Part shown: piece by piece, positions 50,381 through 62,245 of the stretch
Layout of the letters: every line of letters begins with the position of its first letter
Position numbering within the stretch: the first letter of the stretch is position 1
Source of the DNA: Erythrocercus mccallii
Lineage: Eukaryota > Chordata > Aves > Passeriformes > Dicruridae
Assembly (NCBI GenBank): GCA_013397435.1
Contig: VZRG01001956.1
Location: 65,732-129,731, forward strand
Reading direction: 5' to 3'
Length of the DNA stretch: 64,000 nucleotides
Notes under the pieces: generated by a model
What the model saw: the letters and a program-made list of their open reading frames with translations, nothing else
What the model was told of the DNA's origin: nothing
Database searches by the model: none
Program-made: the position numbers and the translations under genes

Positions 50381-51790
50381 GGCTCTCCTGCAGTCCTGGG
50401 TGTTCGTCATGGAGCAGAGCCCAGAGCCCCGACACCTCCCGGCCCCTCCAGACCCTCCGGGGGCGGCAGGAGACACGCAGGGAGGAATGGTGCTGCCTCT
50501 TCCCGAGATGCCAGGCTGCTCCTCTCCCTCTTTCCAAGGGACACGATCAACGCACGCGTTTTGCGTTGAATATCATCGGTGTTTGCATTGAGAAAACCAA
50601 AGGTCTCTGCCTCTCCCAGGAGGTTCCCCTGAGTCCTGGGCAGGTCCAGTGGCTTCAGGCACAAATTAGCACCAGGCACTGAGGCTTGGCCCCTTCGGGG
50701 GTGTCTGCCATGGCCAGAGCAAAGTCATGGGGCTCTTTCCTTCTGCCGAGGTGTCCAAAGGCAGCGGTTACCTTGTCCGTGAGCTCGGGCACATCTCCCC
50801 CGGGAACGCCGGAGTTTGGCCACGCCGGGATGCGGAGCCTCCGTCCTTCCAGCCCAGCCGCTGCCAGGACACCGGGAAGATTCTCCTCCGCCTCTGGCCG
50901 GGGCTCGGGGCCCGGGCTGCACCTCAGGAGCTCAGAGGAGCCTTCCAGGGGCTGCAGCCGCGGGTGGGACCGGCCGCGCCGGGCTCGGGGGCTGCCGGCA
51001 TCACCTCCCGCCGCCTGTCCCTGCCCTACAGCCCGCTGCCCCCTTCCCCCAGCCACACCGGCGAGGGGGAGGAGACTGGAGCCACGTTAAGTAACATCCT
51101 CTGCCCTGCTGCAGTGCCCGCCCGGCCTCCTCCCCCTGCCCGCCTGCAGCGGCTGCTCCCGGAGCGCTTCTGGAGGCGCCTGGCGCTGCTAACCCAGGCA
51201 GGGAGCAGCGAACGCCCGCCTTAACCCCNNNNNNNNNNNNNNNNNNNNNNNNNNNNNNNNNNNNNNNNNNNNNNNNNNNNNNNNNNNNNNNNNNNNNNNN
51301 NNNNNNNNNNNNNNNNNNNNNNNNNNNNNNNNNNNNNNNNNNNNNNNNNNNNNNNNNNNNNNNNNNNNNNNNNNNNNNNNNNNNNNNNNNNNNNNNNNNN
51401 NNNNNNNNNNNNNNNNNNNNNNNNNNNNNNNNNNNNNNNNNNNNNNNNNNNNNNNNNNNNNNNNNNNNNNNNNNNNNNNNNNNNNNNNNNNNNNNNNNNN
51501 NNNNNNNNNNNNNNNNNNNNNNNNNNNNNNNNNNNNNNNNNNNNNNNNNNNNNNNNNNNNNNNNNNNNNNNNNNNNNNNNNNNNNNNNNNNNNNNNNNNN
51601 NNNNNNNNNNNNNNNNNNNNNNNNNNNNNNNNNNNNNNNNNNNNNNNNNNNNNNNNNNNNNNNNNNNNNNNNNNNNNNNNNNNTCCTGCCCGCCGGGATG
51701 CTCCAGGGAAGCGAGGAAAGAAGCGAGCGCTGCCTCCCAAAGCTTCCCACGGTGCCCATGGCTCTGCATCCCGCAGGGATGCCTGGCTGG
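50300..51790 (-). promoter_or_regulatory. CpG island, presumed promoter and 5' UTR of the minus-strand gene
   Basis: From about 50300 to 51228, and again from 51684 to about 51790, the sequence turns GC-rich with many CpG dinucleotides. Examples are GCCGCGGG-type and CCGGCCGCGCCGGG-type clusters near 50960-50985, in sharp contrast to the AT-rich surroundings. No clear TATA box is visible. The island overlaps the first coding exon, which fits a dispersed CpG-island promoter firing leftward. A divergent promoter for a plus-strand transcript is also possible but unsupported. Confidence 0.7.
51229..51683. other. Assembly gap (455 N)
   Basis: A run of N lies inside the CpG island. The missing bases are probably very GC-rich promoter or 5' UTR sequence. 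Any frame crossing it is meaningless. Confidence 0.99.
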
Positions 51791-52354
51791 AATTCCCTCA
51801 GTGGAAGCAGCAGCCAGGGCTGTTTCCAGGGAAAAAGGGCCAAGAGTTAACTCCTAGCAAAGTCTGACAGCGCTGATTCATCTTTATTTGAAAAACTCCC
51901 TCTGCCAATGCAAAGGATGCTGACTCCGGGAGCTCTGCATAAATTTGTCCTCCGTGAGTCATCAGCGCTTTTTTGGGGAAGTCTGCTGGGAAGGAACGGT
52001 ACCGCATGGCCGGGAAAACACTCTGTGACCCGGGGGGAAATTAGAAATTGTCAGATTGCAGCAGCAGAAAGCCCAGGGCAGAGAATGAGAGGTACCAGCA
52101 GGTAGGAGCAAACCCGGGAGAGGCAGCACCATGATCTCTGCCCCTTCCTGCAGCCAAAGGAGGCAGAGAGAGGCCGAGGAACACCTGGAAAATTCCGAGC
52201 TGCGGGAATTGAAGTCACATCTCGTGGTCTGTGCTGCAGCAGCCCAGCTCCTGGGGCAGCATCGCTGCACAGGGCGAGCACCGAGCCGGGAGCTGTCCGC
52301 AAAACCCCGGCTGGGTGGGTTTATTGTATTTACTCCCGCAGATATTACATCAAC
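51791..52354. other. Flank just upstream of the CpG island
   Basis: CpG density fades quickly. Short overlapping frames occur on both strands without splice or domain support. Confidence 0.4.
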
Positions 52355-52574
52355 TTAAGGAAGAAATACTTTACAGTGAGGGTGGAGAAGCCCTGGCACT
52401 GGCTGCCCAGAGAAGCTGTGGCTGCCCCATCCCTGTAAACATCCAAGGTCAGGCTGGATGGGGCTCTGAGCAATCTCATGAAGTTGGAGATGTACCTGCT
52501 CATGGCAGGAGGTTGGACTTGATGCTCTTCAAAGCATCCTTAAACTGGTCTTGGAGTCTATGAGTTGTATGATT
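52355..52574 (+). mobile_element. CR1 LINE 3' fragment with tail
   Basis: Plus orientation. CAGTGAGGGTGGAGAAGCCC, AGAGAAGCTGTGGCTGCCCC, GTCAGGCTGGATGGGGCTCT, then AGGAGGTTGGACTTGATGCT and a GAGTCTATGAGTTGTATGAT tail. Tail and core differ from the other plus copies, so it belongs to a separate subfamily. Confidence 0.88.
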
Positions 52575-55500
52575 TTAGGCTCAGATTATCTTTGGCAGAG
52601 TCCAAACAAAAAAAACAAACCAACAAACCAGAGACTACTTTGCATGTTTATTTCACTAAAGGCACAGGAACAATTTCTGCCCTTACACAAATGAGATTCT
52701 ATCACATGGAGGAAAGCAAAAATTGGGCCATTTGGTCCAAATGTCTTCAACCTTCAGGTATTTATTCCTGTGGCTGTTTTCTTCCTCCCTAACTGTGCCT
52801 GTTTCTCTCTCTCTGACCACGTCCCAGGAAATCCTCCCAGAGGTGTTTGGTAACTTGTCTGCAGAATCCACTGCAGAGCTGCATCCAGCTCTGAAATATT
52901 AAAGCATAATTTAGGGGAAAAAATATGCAAGAGGCTACCTGCAAATCCTCTCTGTCTATTTCCTTAGCAAAACTTTTCCAGCTCCAAGACATCAGGGGTT
53001 TTAGTGTTGCAGATGAATTCACAGATGTATTTTTCCTTCTCAATTCCATTTATTGTGTATTAGGAGAGTGCATTGGAGGTTCTTAACCAGCAAAACAACC
53101 CAGAGATCTTAGAAATCCTGTCCTCTGCAGGTGCTAAGGGCTTTGTCACTGGAGGGAGGGTCACTCTGGGGATAAGGGGCAGTAAATAGGGAGCTGTTAA
53201 GGGTTGTTTGCTGTTAGATTTGCAGAGGGTTTCTGGAGAAGCTCCTGCAGGCTCCGTGTGCAGCCCAGCACAGCGGTCACACAGCACCAGAGGCCAGGCT
53301 CCATCTCACACCACTGCTCACAGCTCCCTGCCACTGCAGCAGCCACTCCACGCCCCCAGCAGCCAGAAAGCAGGAGAACAAACCCTCTTGTCTGGGCTGC
53401 TCTGGGAGCTGTGCCCCTGCTCAGCACCCAGCACCTTCTCACCCTGGGAGTAGATCCAGAGCAGAGGAGCTCCCAGTGCCTGCCCTTCACTCTGGACACA
53501 CTTCAGGGGATGCTCACTTTAGCTCAGGACATTTTGCTCCTCAGGAATGACCCTCCCCAAGGTACAGAAATGACATTTTCCACCTCACTGCAGTTGGGCT
53601 GGATTTTCCTCACAGCTGACACCTGTGTTGCTGTGCTGAGTCCCACAGACGATCCAATGCCACATTTCCTACTCTGGGCTTCTGTGCTTACAACACCCTG
53701 GAATCTATTTAGCCTGTACAAGGTTCCTTCAGGTCCCCCCAGTTCTGCTGGTGCCATTGTGAACTCCATCAGCTGCAGCAACTGACCCTGCACAGAAAAC
53801 AACAGAACACATAACCTGACTCAAAGCTTCTTTCTAGGTGAAAAGAAAATATATGAGTGTTAGGAATAATGTGAATAATGTGCCACTTTTTAAGATGGTG
53901 GAGCTCAGTTTAGAGGAGCTGTGTTTGCACACAGGGAATGAAATTTGTGCATTCACTGCACTGGAAGTGCAGGAGGAAGGTGAAAGGAGAGGGAAATCAA
54001 CCCCTATCCCTCACTGAGTGGGAGCTTTTTCTGCAAAGGGCTCCACTGCTGAAGCCAGATTTGCTCATGAGCAGATTTACCCAGATGCAGCAATACAAGC
54101 AGCTTAAAAACACCGCAGCTGAATTACCATCAGAGCAAGTGCCAGGAAAAGTTCATCTAATGCACCTTTATCAGCTGTTGGCCTGGAATGATTGCTGAGA
54201 GATCTCCCCTGGTAATTTCATGAGGCTGTAGCAGTTCATTTTCTCCCCAGTGGTGATCAGTGGCCCCAAAAGCAAAGGGAGAGGCTCTGTGCACCCCCAG
54301 CCCGTGCTGGCAGCAGCACAGGACCAGGTCACATTGGGACAGAAGAGCCTTGGGAAGTGCAGCTCAGTGGAGATCTGCTGCTCTTCCACATCCAATTATC
54401 CCACTGAACACACAACAATGTGCCACAGGAAAATGCATGAAAGGGAGAGAAGAGACTCAGTTCAACTCATTCCATCAGGAGAACAGACGTCTCATTACTG
54501 TGCTTCTTCACAGCTCTAGAAATACCCTGTGTGAGGAATGGGGTTATTCACAACGATGCTCTTTGTAGCAAAGGGTTTGGGAATGGGGGAGGGCTCAGGA
54601 AAGAACATGCAGAAATTGTCCTTAATGAGATGTCATCAGCTACGAATGGTAGCAAGTGAGAGCTCATTTCTTGTGTCAGAAACCAGCATTTCACTGGTGC
54701 AAGGCAGAGACCGTGAGGAAAAAGAGCAGCTAAGCGTTTTTGCATTTTCTTCCAGCACAGCACTGTCACATTGAGGGCTGGTGGAATCACTGGCTGGATG
54801 CATGGGGGTGGATGGATGTGATTATTCCTCTTCAGACCACAACACTGACATCAGCTCTTGAAGGTTTCTGCAGTTCTAATGCCTGTGTCATGCAAGGCAA
54901 ATGGAGTTTTGTAGAAATCACTTTGAAGCAAAGCACTTAAGGTTTGGCATCAGAGGCAGCAATTAAACATATTTCTGCCTTCCTTCAGATTACATCTCCA
55001 GCAGCTCTTGGCTGAAAGACAATTTTGTTTGGTTGAGTTTTAGTCTTTCCAAAAAAAAAATTTGAAAGGCACAGAAGAAAATTACGTAAGTGGTGCAGAA
55101 AAAAACCATGCTAAAGGATTTAGAGAATATTTGGGGTAATTTATCAAAAGTAAGGCTTATTATGGCTTAATTAATATATAAATATCCTTGCGGAAAAGAA
55201 ATACCAATTCTGAAAGGGCTCTAATCTGTTGGTGCTGGGCACAAAGAGAAGCTGAACTCAGATACAGAATCCACTAGGACAGAGCACTACAGGATTTCCC
55301 TTGAAGGTCAAATTAAGAAGCATTCCTGAATCAATACACCCCAGATAAGGCTGAATCACTGCACATGATAGAGGAACCCAAGAAAGAAGTTCAGGGAGTC
55401 TGTCAGTTCTGTGAGTTAAACACTCCAGCTATAGGAAAATTCAATATATAAGTGAGTAAATACATTGTGCAGATGGCAAGATGTGACTTTAATAATGAGC

Positions 55501-57040
55501 AACATGTTTTATAGTGCAGATTTTCTGATGCAACGCCTGTCCCCAACACAGTCTATTCCCCAGAGCTTCAGCTGGAGGAGTGCAGAGGCCCAGAGAAGAT
55601 GACTTTGGGCAAGGAGATGAGGTGGAGTTAAACCCCTCACCCAGCTCTTTGCACAGCCACTGACACTGGCACACAAGGACAAAAAGATTAACAGGAAACC
55701 AACCCTGCAAAGTGCTGCTGAAGTCAAGGTGACCCAAAACTTAGCAGAGCAGTACAAAAAGGGAGGGTGGTCGTATTTCATTAGCATCTCATATCTAAGA
55801 TTATATATCCAGAGCTGGTCTTTAACAACTGCCCCTTCCTCCAAGGCAAAGGTTCACGCAAAGCCTGGCATGAACCAAATGTAGCCCAGCCTGAAATTGT
55901 CCTCTACCCCCAGCAGCTGTTGGTGCCCCTTCTCTTCCTCACTGGGGAGTAGGTGATGATTGTTCATGAGCAGCAGGGCAGAACATGCTCTGCTCTCCCT
56001 TCCAGGTGAGCTCATCCCTGCACCACAGGAAATGTCCCTTGTACAGAAGGCTCAGCACTATTTCTGTCACTGCCCATAGGGCTGGAGCATCCCTGGTGTG
56101 TCACAGCACTGCAGCAGCTTCTGAGCAGTGACCTTGGCTGCCTGTGAGCCCAGGGAAAAGCTCCAAGGCTCCGCTGCTCACAGCCCAGGAAGATGTTACT
56201 CAGCAGTGCTGGATGTGCAGCTCTGCTTCTGCCACTCTCCCACGGCGTCTCGGATGAGCTCAGGCAGGATGGACTCGTGTCCTCTGTGAGACTCCTGAGC
56301 ACACAGAGCTCTCTGTGTGCCACAGCCTTGAGAACATTTACAACCAGCACTGGCATCGAGGGCTGGAGCAGCCCCCTGGCTTTGCTCACTGGGCCTTTGG
56401 GAGGGGATCCAGGCACCAGCAGTGTTGTGTTATCTCCATCCCTCTGCCAGCACCACACGCAGAGAGCTGAACAGCCTCCAGGCAGCAGCTTCAAGATGAG
56501 AAAGTGATCCTCCTTGTCTGTTTTTGGATGAAGCCTTCTCCCAAAAAAGCCACAGTTCTTATAAAAAGGAGTAATTAGTGCTGCTTCATGTGACAGCACA
56601 GACAGAAGAATGGAGGCATGCAGCTATTTAAAGAATTTATCTCAAGGTTCTCACACAGGCACAAAATGACAGTTCAGCACAATCAGATCCCTTCAGACTT
56701 ACCTGAAACTGGGTGGCATTTTCTGAAAGCCAAACAGGCTGTGGCACTGTCAGAGGAGCCTGGCTGCCTGTCAGGCTGCTGCAGGCACTGACGGGCGACA
56801 GTGACAACAGTGGCTTTTTTTAACAGACCAGATTTATAATGCATAAGGAACCTTCAGATTTTCTGGGGTGAAAGAGCCATTTTTAGCCTATGTGAAATTA
56901 ATATTAATATATATAATTCAGCTGTTCCCAAACCCATTTATTGTACCTACTGCATTTTTAAGGAATGTACCTGGATTAATGCACTCATGACGATGGCTGC
57001 CCATCACCCTCAGTGATTCCCTTGCAGTGTTTTAAACTGA
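52575..57040. other. Upstream intergenic flank
   Basis: Unique sequence. The longest frames (53204-53785 plus strand, 56012-56599 minus strand) have non-repetitive but unrecognised translations, start at non-ATG or weak contexts and lack splice support. I treat them as chance frames. Confidence 0.4.
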
Positions 57041-57258
57041 AGAAGGGTCCATTTAGAGTAGATTTAAAGAAGGTTTTTGCAATGAGGCCCTAGCACGGGT
57101 TGCCCAGAGAAGCTGTGGCTGCTCCATCCCTGGCAGTGTCCAAGGCCAGGTTGGACAGGGCTTGGAGCACCCTGGGACAGTGGGAGGTGTCCCTGCCCAT
57201 GGCAGAATGGGATGAGCTTTAGGGTCCCTCCAACCCAAACCATTTGGAGATTCCATGG
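57041..57258 (+). mobile_element. CR1 LINE 3' fragment
   Basis: Plus orientation. GCCCAGAGAAGCTGTGGCTG, AAGGCCAGGTTGGACAGGGC, CTTGGAGCACCCTGGGACAG and CTCCAACCCAAACCATTTGG. The tail is almost absent. Confidence 0.9.
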
Positions 57259-57453
57259 AAAGAGCCAAGTCCCACAGCTCTTTCTATGAAGAAAGCATAA
57301 AATGTCTCCAAGTGCTGTGATGGCACATGATGGGTGAAACAGGGACCACTCCCAGGAAGGAAAACAACCCTCCCTCTGCACACCTGCCCAAACATTTCCC
57401 TCCCAACTGAGCACAGCTGCCTTGAAGTTCCACAATGTTGAGACACCTCAGCA

Positions 57454-57477
57454 GGAGGTTTGGATTTGGATTTGGAT
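57454..57477 (+). repeat. Short hexamer repeat
   Basis: The unit TTTGGA is repeated three times. Confidence 0.8.
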
Positions 57478-59290
57478 GAAAAGGCTACACTGCAAAGGGC
57501 TCCTGTGCTGCTTCTCCAGGTGTGCAGAGCTCAGGTGGAGCTGTCAGGAGAATGAATCCCTGTCTGTGTGCACAGAACATGTCAGACCAAGGTGACACAT
57601 CTCCTTCCTCCTGCCCTGCCACCCAGCAGGAAAACTCCAAACCATTCCACTGGTTCAGAGCTAGAGCACAGTCAATCTCCATTTTTAAGATCTCCTTGGC
57701 TGAAATAACAGTAAATATTTCCATAATGCTGTTTCCCACATTAATTTATTGTTGTTCTTTTACTTTACATGGCAGACAGACAACAGAGCTTTCAGTCTTG
57801 CAGGGCAATTCAGAACTCAAGAACAGGTCCCATCATATCTCTACAGTTTATTTTTAATAAACTTCTCAGTATCAGCATTGCCATGAGAGCACTGCAGAGC
57901 TGCCAGTGTCATCCTTGCAAATTCTACATGCAAAACCTGAGCGTTTCCCCCACCATCTCCTTGAATTTTCACAAGAACTTGTGATATTGGTCAGGGGCAA
58001 AATTTCATGTTTCATCAGCAGGCACGGGGGAGGTTAAAAATTTGCTGCAAAACTGTGAAATTCTGCCTTGGGAAAAAATGGCATACTTTTCCTGAATTCA
58101 CTGTGAATGAAATCTCCTCACTGGTCCAGAGAAATGACACCATTTTGAACTGATGCTTTTTTTCTGCAAGAAAAATCACACAACCCCCCCACCCCCCACC
58201 CCAACCCTCCCAGAAAAACTGCATTTCTTATCTGAGGACAAATGATGAAGTCTGGTGCAACCATAGGTTATTTCTTGTTGGTGGCATGGCAATTTTTCTG
58301 CTACAGCCTAGACTGTAGTGGACCCTGCAAACAGAGCAGTACAATATAAAGCTGTGCACTGTGGTCTCTCGGTTGAGTCACACGTTATAAAATTTTAAAA
58401 ACAGAGCATTTACAAGCAGGGACATAAAGGCGTGCTTTTAAAATTGTAAATACATATTTACAGGCTTGTGTGAGAAACCAGAATTTCTCTGGGAAAAAAA
58501 GGTTCCTATATCACAACAATGTACACACTTCTCTCCTTGAGTCTGTCGGTTTTTATAGTTGATAACACTCTAAAAAAGGCAACAAAAATAAATTGCACAG
58601 AAGTGACCTCTAGTAACCTCAGTGGGATGCCTTAAAGGCACTAAACTGGGCTGCATTTGTGCCAGAATCTGAACTTAATTTAACTGACTGGAAGTTGAGT
58701 GGGTCTGAGGAGAAGGGATTGTTTAAAGAAGTATTTGGGCTATATGGCAACAAAACTTTTCCTCAGCAACAATCCTCAAGTGACCAGTGATAATTTATAC
58801 ACTAAGTGTGATCTTTGACAAGGTGTCCTACAAAACTGCACTGGGAAAATCAATCATAATCAATCACCATTAATACTGGTGCTTTAAGTCAGAGTACATT
58901 GGGTTTATTAGCACTGTATACTCATTTTTCAAGTGATTCAGGTACTCTCCAGATACACAGGAAGAGCATTCCTGTTTGAAAGAACAGGGTTTGCCATACT
59001 AAAATTACATGATGAGAGGAAGGACAAAAAGTGCAGAGAATATAAAAAGATAACGTGCACAACCAAAGTGAGACAAACTGATCAGAGAGCTGTGTGTGCA
59101 CACTAGCTGCTTGGACATGGACATAAGGCCAGGAAACTTAATTTTTTGTGCTATTTGACCAAAATTTACCAAGCTGCCTAGCAGATCTGGATGCTCACTT
59201 CCAACTAGTTTGAATGACTAATGAGATTCTCAGTCTTCCAAGGCTGCTGTGAAAAATCCCAGCCTTCGTTTGCAATAAGTGCCTTTCTTT
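57478..59290. other. Repeat-poor flank
   Basis: AT-leaning unique sequence with several minus-strand AATAAA motifs. It could be 3' UTR of a neighbouring minus-strand gene, but no coding sequence anchors that reading. Confidence 0.3.
58184..58211 (-). repeat. C-rich tract, strong G-quadruplex motif on minus strand
   Basis: The minus strand carries five runs of three to seven G separated by one- or two-base loops over 28 bases, one of the strongest G-quadruplex patterns in the window. A minus-strand transcript entering from the right would carry the G-rich form. Confidence 0.85.
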
Positions 59291-59499
59291 GAGGAGGAGA
59301 TTATTGCTAGGAAAAAAACTCCAAAGGGAACAAACTCTGGAGATTCTCCACCCCAGGAATGAGACTGAGCAGCCAGCAATGGCACGAGCATCTCGCTGGT
59401 CTCACAGTCTTGGACTGAAAACATCACTTCCAACATGGAAGGGGCTGCAGCTTTTTATGGCTCATCAGTTCTCAGCCTTCCCCCAAACCACAATTGCAC
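59291..59499 (-). repeat. LTR-like direct repeat, left copy
   Basis: Shares long identical blocks with 62022-62245, for example CGAGCATCTCGCTGGTCTCA and ATGGAAGGGGCTGCAGCTTT, in the same orientation. On the minus strand it carries a TATA-like CATAAAAAGCTGCAG near its upstream half. The AATAAA seen in the other copy is lost here. Confidence 0.75.
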
Positions 59500-62021
59500 T
59501 TAGAAAGCTTCCAAGAGGGGCTTATCCAAAAAATCTGTAGTGAGATAATACAAGATCCTGAAAATCTTTTCTTTCCAACTCAACATGCACCTAAAACAAT
59601 TTTATGGTGAACAATATTTCTTCTTTAAAGCTTTTCTATTCATTTTGAACAATTTGATTTTCATCAAAACGATACAAAATGAACCATATATATTTTTATC
59701 TCTCATATATATATCTATATATGAAGATATATATATAAAATTTATCCTTTTTTGACTTTTTCAGGGTGGTGGGAAGGAGTATCAACCGGGCACTTGTTTT
59801 TTCTTAACTAACATGTGCATACACAGATCTGTGCTTATTTGTGCGGAGTGCAAAGTCAAGCACAGGAATAAATTGACCGAAACAAGAAGGAAACATAACA
59901 ATCAACCCCTCTGGCCTCCTTAAAAAATTCCAAACCTGGATGCTATGTTAGCAGGGGTCCTGGAGAATCATGTGTCAGCAGAAGGAACCCTTCACCTCAT
60001 GGGCAAACGGGGCAGAAGTCCTGCCCAGAACTGACAGATGATGTACCTGGGTCTGCTTGACCCCATTTGGGGACAGGAAAGAGGTAAGAGACCCTTTCTG
60101 AACTGCATTCACCCAGCTGACCTGTGTGCTTCTAGAACTGGTCTTTACTGGATGTCGTCATGGATGGCCTCTGGATAGGATCCCCAAAAACAAACACGTG
60201 TCTAGAGACACAAACGTAGGTGCTCTATTTAAGGACAAGTCTGGTCTGATACTGCACAGCAACACGTGGTGGATGCTGTCCCTAAATAAATAAATCCTGA
60301 CTCTAAACAGTACCAGGCTGGCAACACAAGTTCTGGCAGCTTTTGAGAAATGGATGCTAGTCCCTTCATGGAACTGGGCTATCAGTGCATTTCCCGGAGG
60401 TCATGTAACAGGTGATCTTCCCAAAAACCATGTCCTGATGCACTTGAAAAGCAACAGCATCTGCCCCTTAAAGCTAATGGTACAAAGTCAAGAGACTGGG
60501 GTACCCACAGACCTCACATGTGGAAAGCTCAGGAACACCTACCACTCCCTTCAGTGGCTTTGTGTGGGATGCCCAGTTCTTTACCCGTTAGGATGCAAAG
60601 CAGAAACTAAAATCATGTAACAGTCTTTTCAGAATTTCATTGCATAGTATGTTAAACTCTCTGTGTTCTCCCAGAAAGAGGAGACTCATCCAGACCCATC
60701 CACCCTCTGAGCATGGGTGCTTTGCCTGCAGGAGCCTGAACACTTCTCCATGCTGTTTTCCATGCTGGCACGTGGGCTCCATGCACTGGGGGACCCCGAG
60801 GTCATCCTGTCCCCAGCATCCACAGTTCATCACTCTCTGGAGAAGGCAGGAGCCTGCTCTGTGCTCCCTTCCTTGGAAGGAAGGGTGAGATGACAGAAGC
60901 ACATCATCACTTCCAGCAGAAGAAACCACTGTCCCTGTTGTCTGCTGAGGAACCCATCTCACCTCATCTGAGCAAAGAAGGAGAGGGAAATGCTTGAGGA
61001 TTACTTCACCTCACCTTTTCCAGTCAGAAGTTTCTGGTACCTGAAAATACACAGAGAGCTGCATTTAATCAGAAATAGTTTCAGGAGTCACAGTTCCATG
61101 TTCCATGGAGCTGGAAGCAGGACAAGTCTTTCAGAGACCACTGAAGAGACACCCATAATTTAATTTTGCTTGGATTTCCCACAATTAAATGGTCTGTGCC
61201 ACAGCTAGGGATATTAACATTCATTAGCAACCCCCCATTATTCAGGAGATAGCAAACTTCAGAGTTTTACTAATTATTCCCTCAAATGTTTTTTGAATGG
61301 TTTTAAGAAAGAATAAACTTCAGGCTGCAGTGTCTTGATTTTGTTGGTGCTCATTCTCACCTTTAGCTTTACACATTAAGTATCCTGTTCCTCAGCTGTT
61401 GCATCAGTATAAAGGAGATCATTATCTGCAACTTAATGGTGGGGAGATGAAGAAGCAGAAAACAGTGTCTTGTTTAAACCAACAGAAAATCATCTCAGCC
61501 TCACCAGTACATGGGGCTGGGTCATTAATTTGCCCAAGCCCACTGTGCTTCATTACACAGTTTATCTCACCACTACCCCAACTAAGGTTTTTGCATGTTA
61601 TCACAGCACTGCCATTTGCATTGCAATGCTGGTCTTTGAGCTCATGGTGGGCCACCAAAGCAGCCAGCAAAATGCACATTCCCAGGTATGGTTTTTTTGA
61701 ATAGATAATATTTGTCCACCATTCACCCTTTCAGCCTAAAAGATCCCAAAGCACTTGGCCCACTATTACAAGCAGGTACAAACACCACTCCTTCTAAGAC
61801 AGGGATAAAACCCATGCTTACAAAATTTTTCACCATCTTCAAGATCCCTAGGATCCAGAAGAGCAACACCTCAGGTCTTAAAAGATCATGAGCAAAACTC
61901 TCCTTAAACCTTCCATTGGGGTAAAGGGATGACTACCCTCACACATCCTTTTGATCCACAGTATGTAAGTACCCATGACTAGAGAAGGCTTTATCCTTTT
62001 GGAATTAGTACATCACGTATT
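59500..62021. other. Interval between the LTR-like repeats
   Basis: About 2.5 kb with no frame that looks retroviral and no CR1. It contains a possible 26-base minus-strand microexon (61015-61040). It is either unique flank or the fully degraded, non-coding interior of a small retroelement. Confidence 0.35.
59685..59745 (+). repeat. AT-rich simple repeat
   Basis: Short ATAT and CTATAT runs forming a loose inverted pattern. Confidence 0.8.
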
Positions 62022-62245
62022 TCAAGAGGAGATGATTGCTAGCAAAAAAAAATTTATTCCAAAGGGAATAAATCCCAGAGACCCTCCACCCAAGAAATGA
62101 GACAGAGCAGCCAGCAATGGTGCGAGCATCTCGCTGGTCTCACAGTCCTGGACTGAAAGCATCACATCCAACATGGAAGGGGCTGCAGCTTTTTATGGCT
62201 CATGAGTTCTCAGCCTCTGAGCCTCCCCCCAAACCACAACTGCAC
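62022..62245 (-). repeat. LTR-like direct repeat, right copy
   Basis: Partner of 59291-59499. I judge the two to be roughly 85-90 per cent identical by eye, with small indels. On the minus strand, CATAAAAAGCTGCAG is followed about 140 bases later by GGAATAAATTT, the order expected for a promoter and polyadenylation signal in an LTR. Confidence 0.75.

Noticed and set aside
50686..51224. Plus-strand frames of 134-165 codons in the CpG island, as a divergent gene
   Set aside because: High GC depletes stop codons; translations are Pro/Ala/Gly/Arg-rich and unbounded by splice sites, so they do not support a gene.
51001..51843. Minus-strand frames of 180-280 codons near the CpG island
   Set aside because: They run through the 455-base N gap, so their openness is an artefact of undefined bases.
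53204..53785. 194-codon plus-strand frame upstream of the CpG island
   Set aside because: Opens at a TTG, has its first ATG far inside, and overlaps equally open minus-strand frames; no domain recognised.
56012..56599. 196-codon minus-strand frame
   Set aside because: No splice signals, no domain, Ser/Pro/Leu composition typical of chance frames in GC-richer bird DNA, with an open plus-strand frame opposite.
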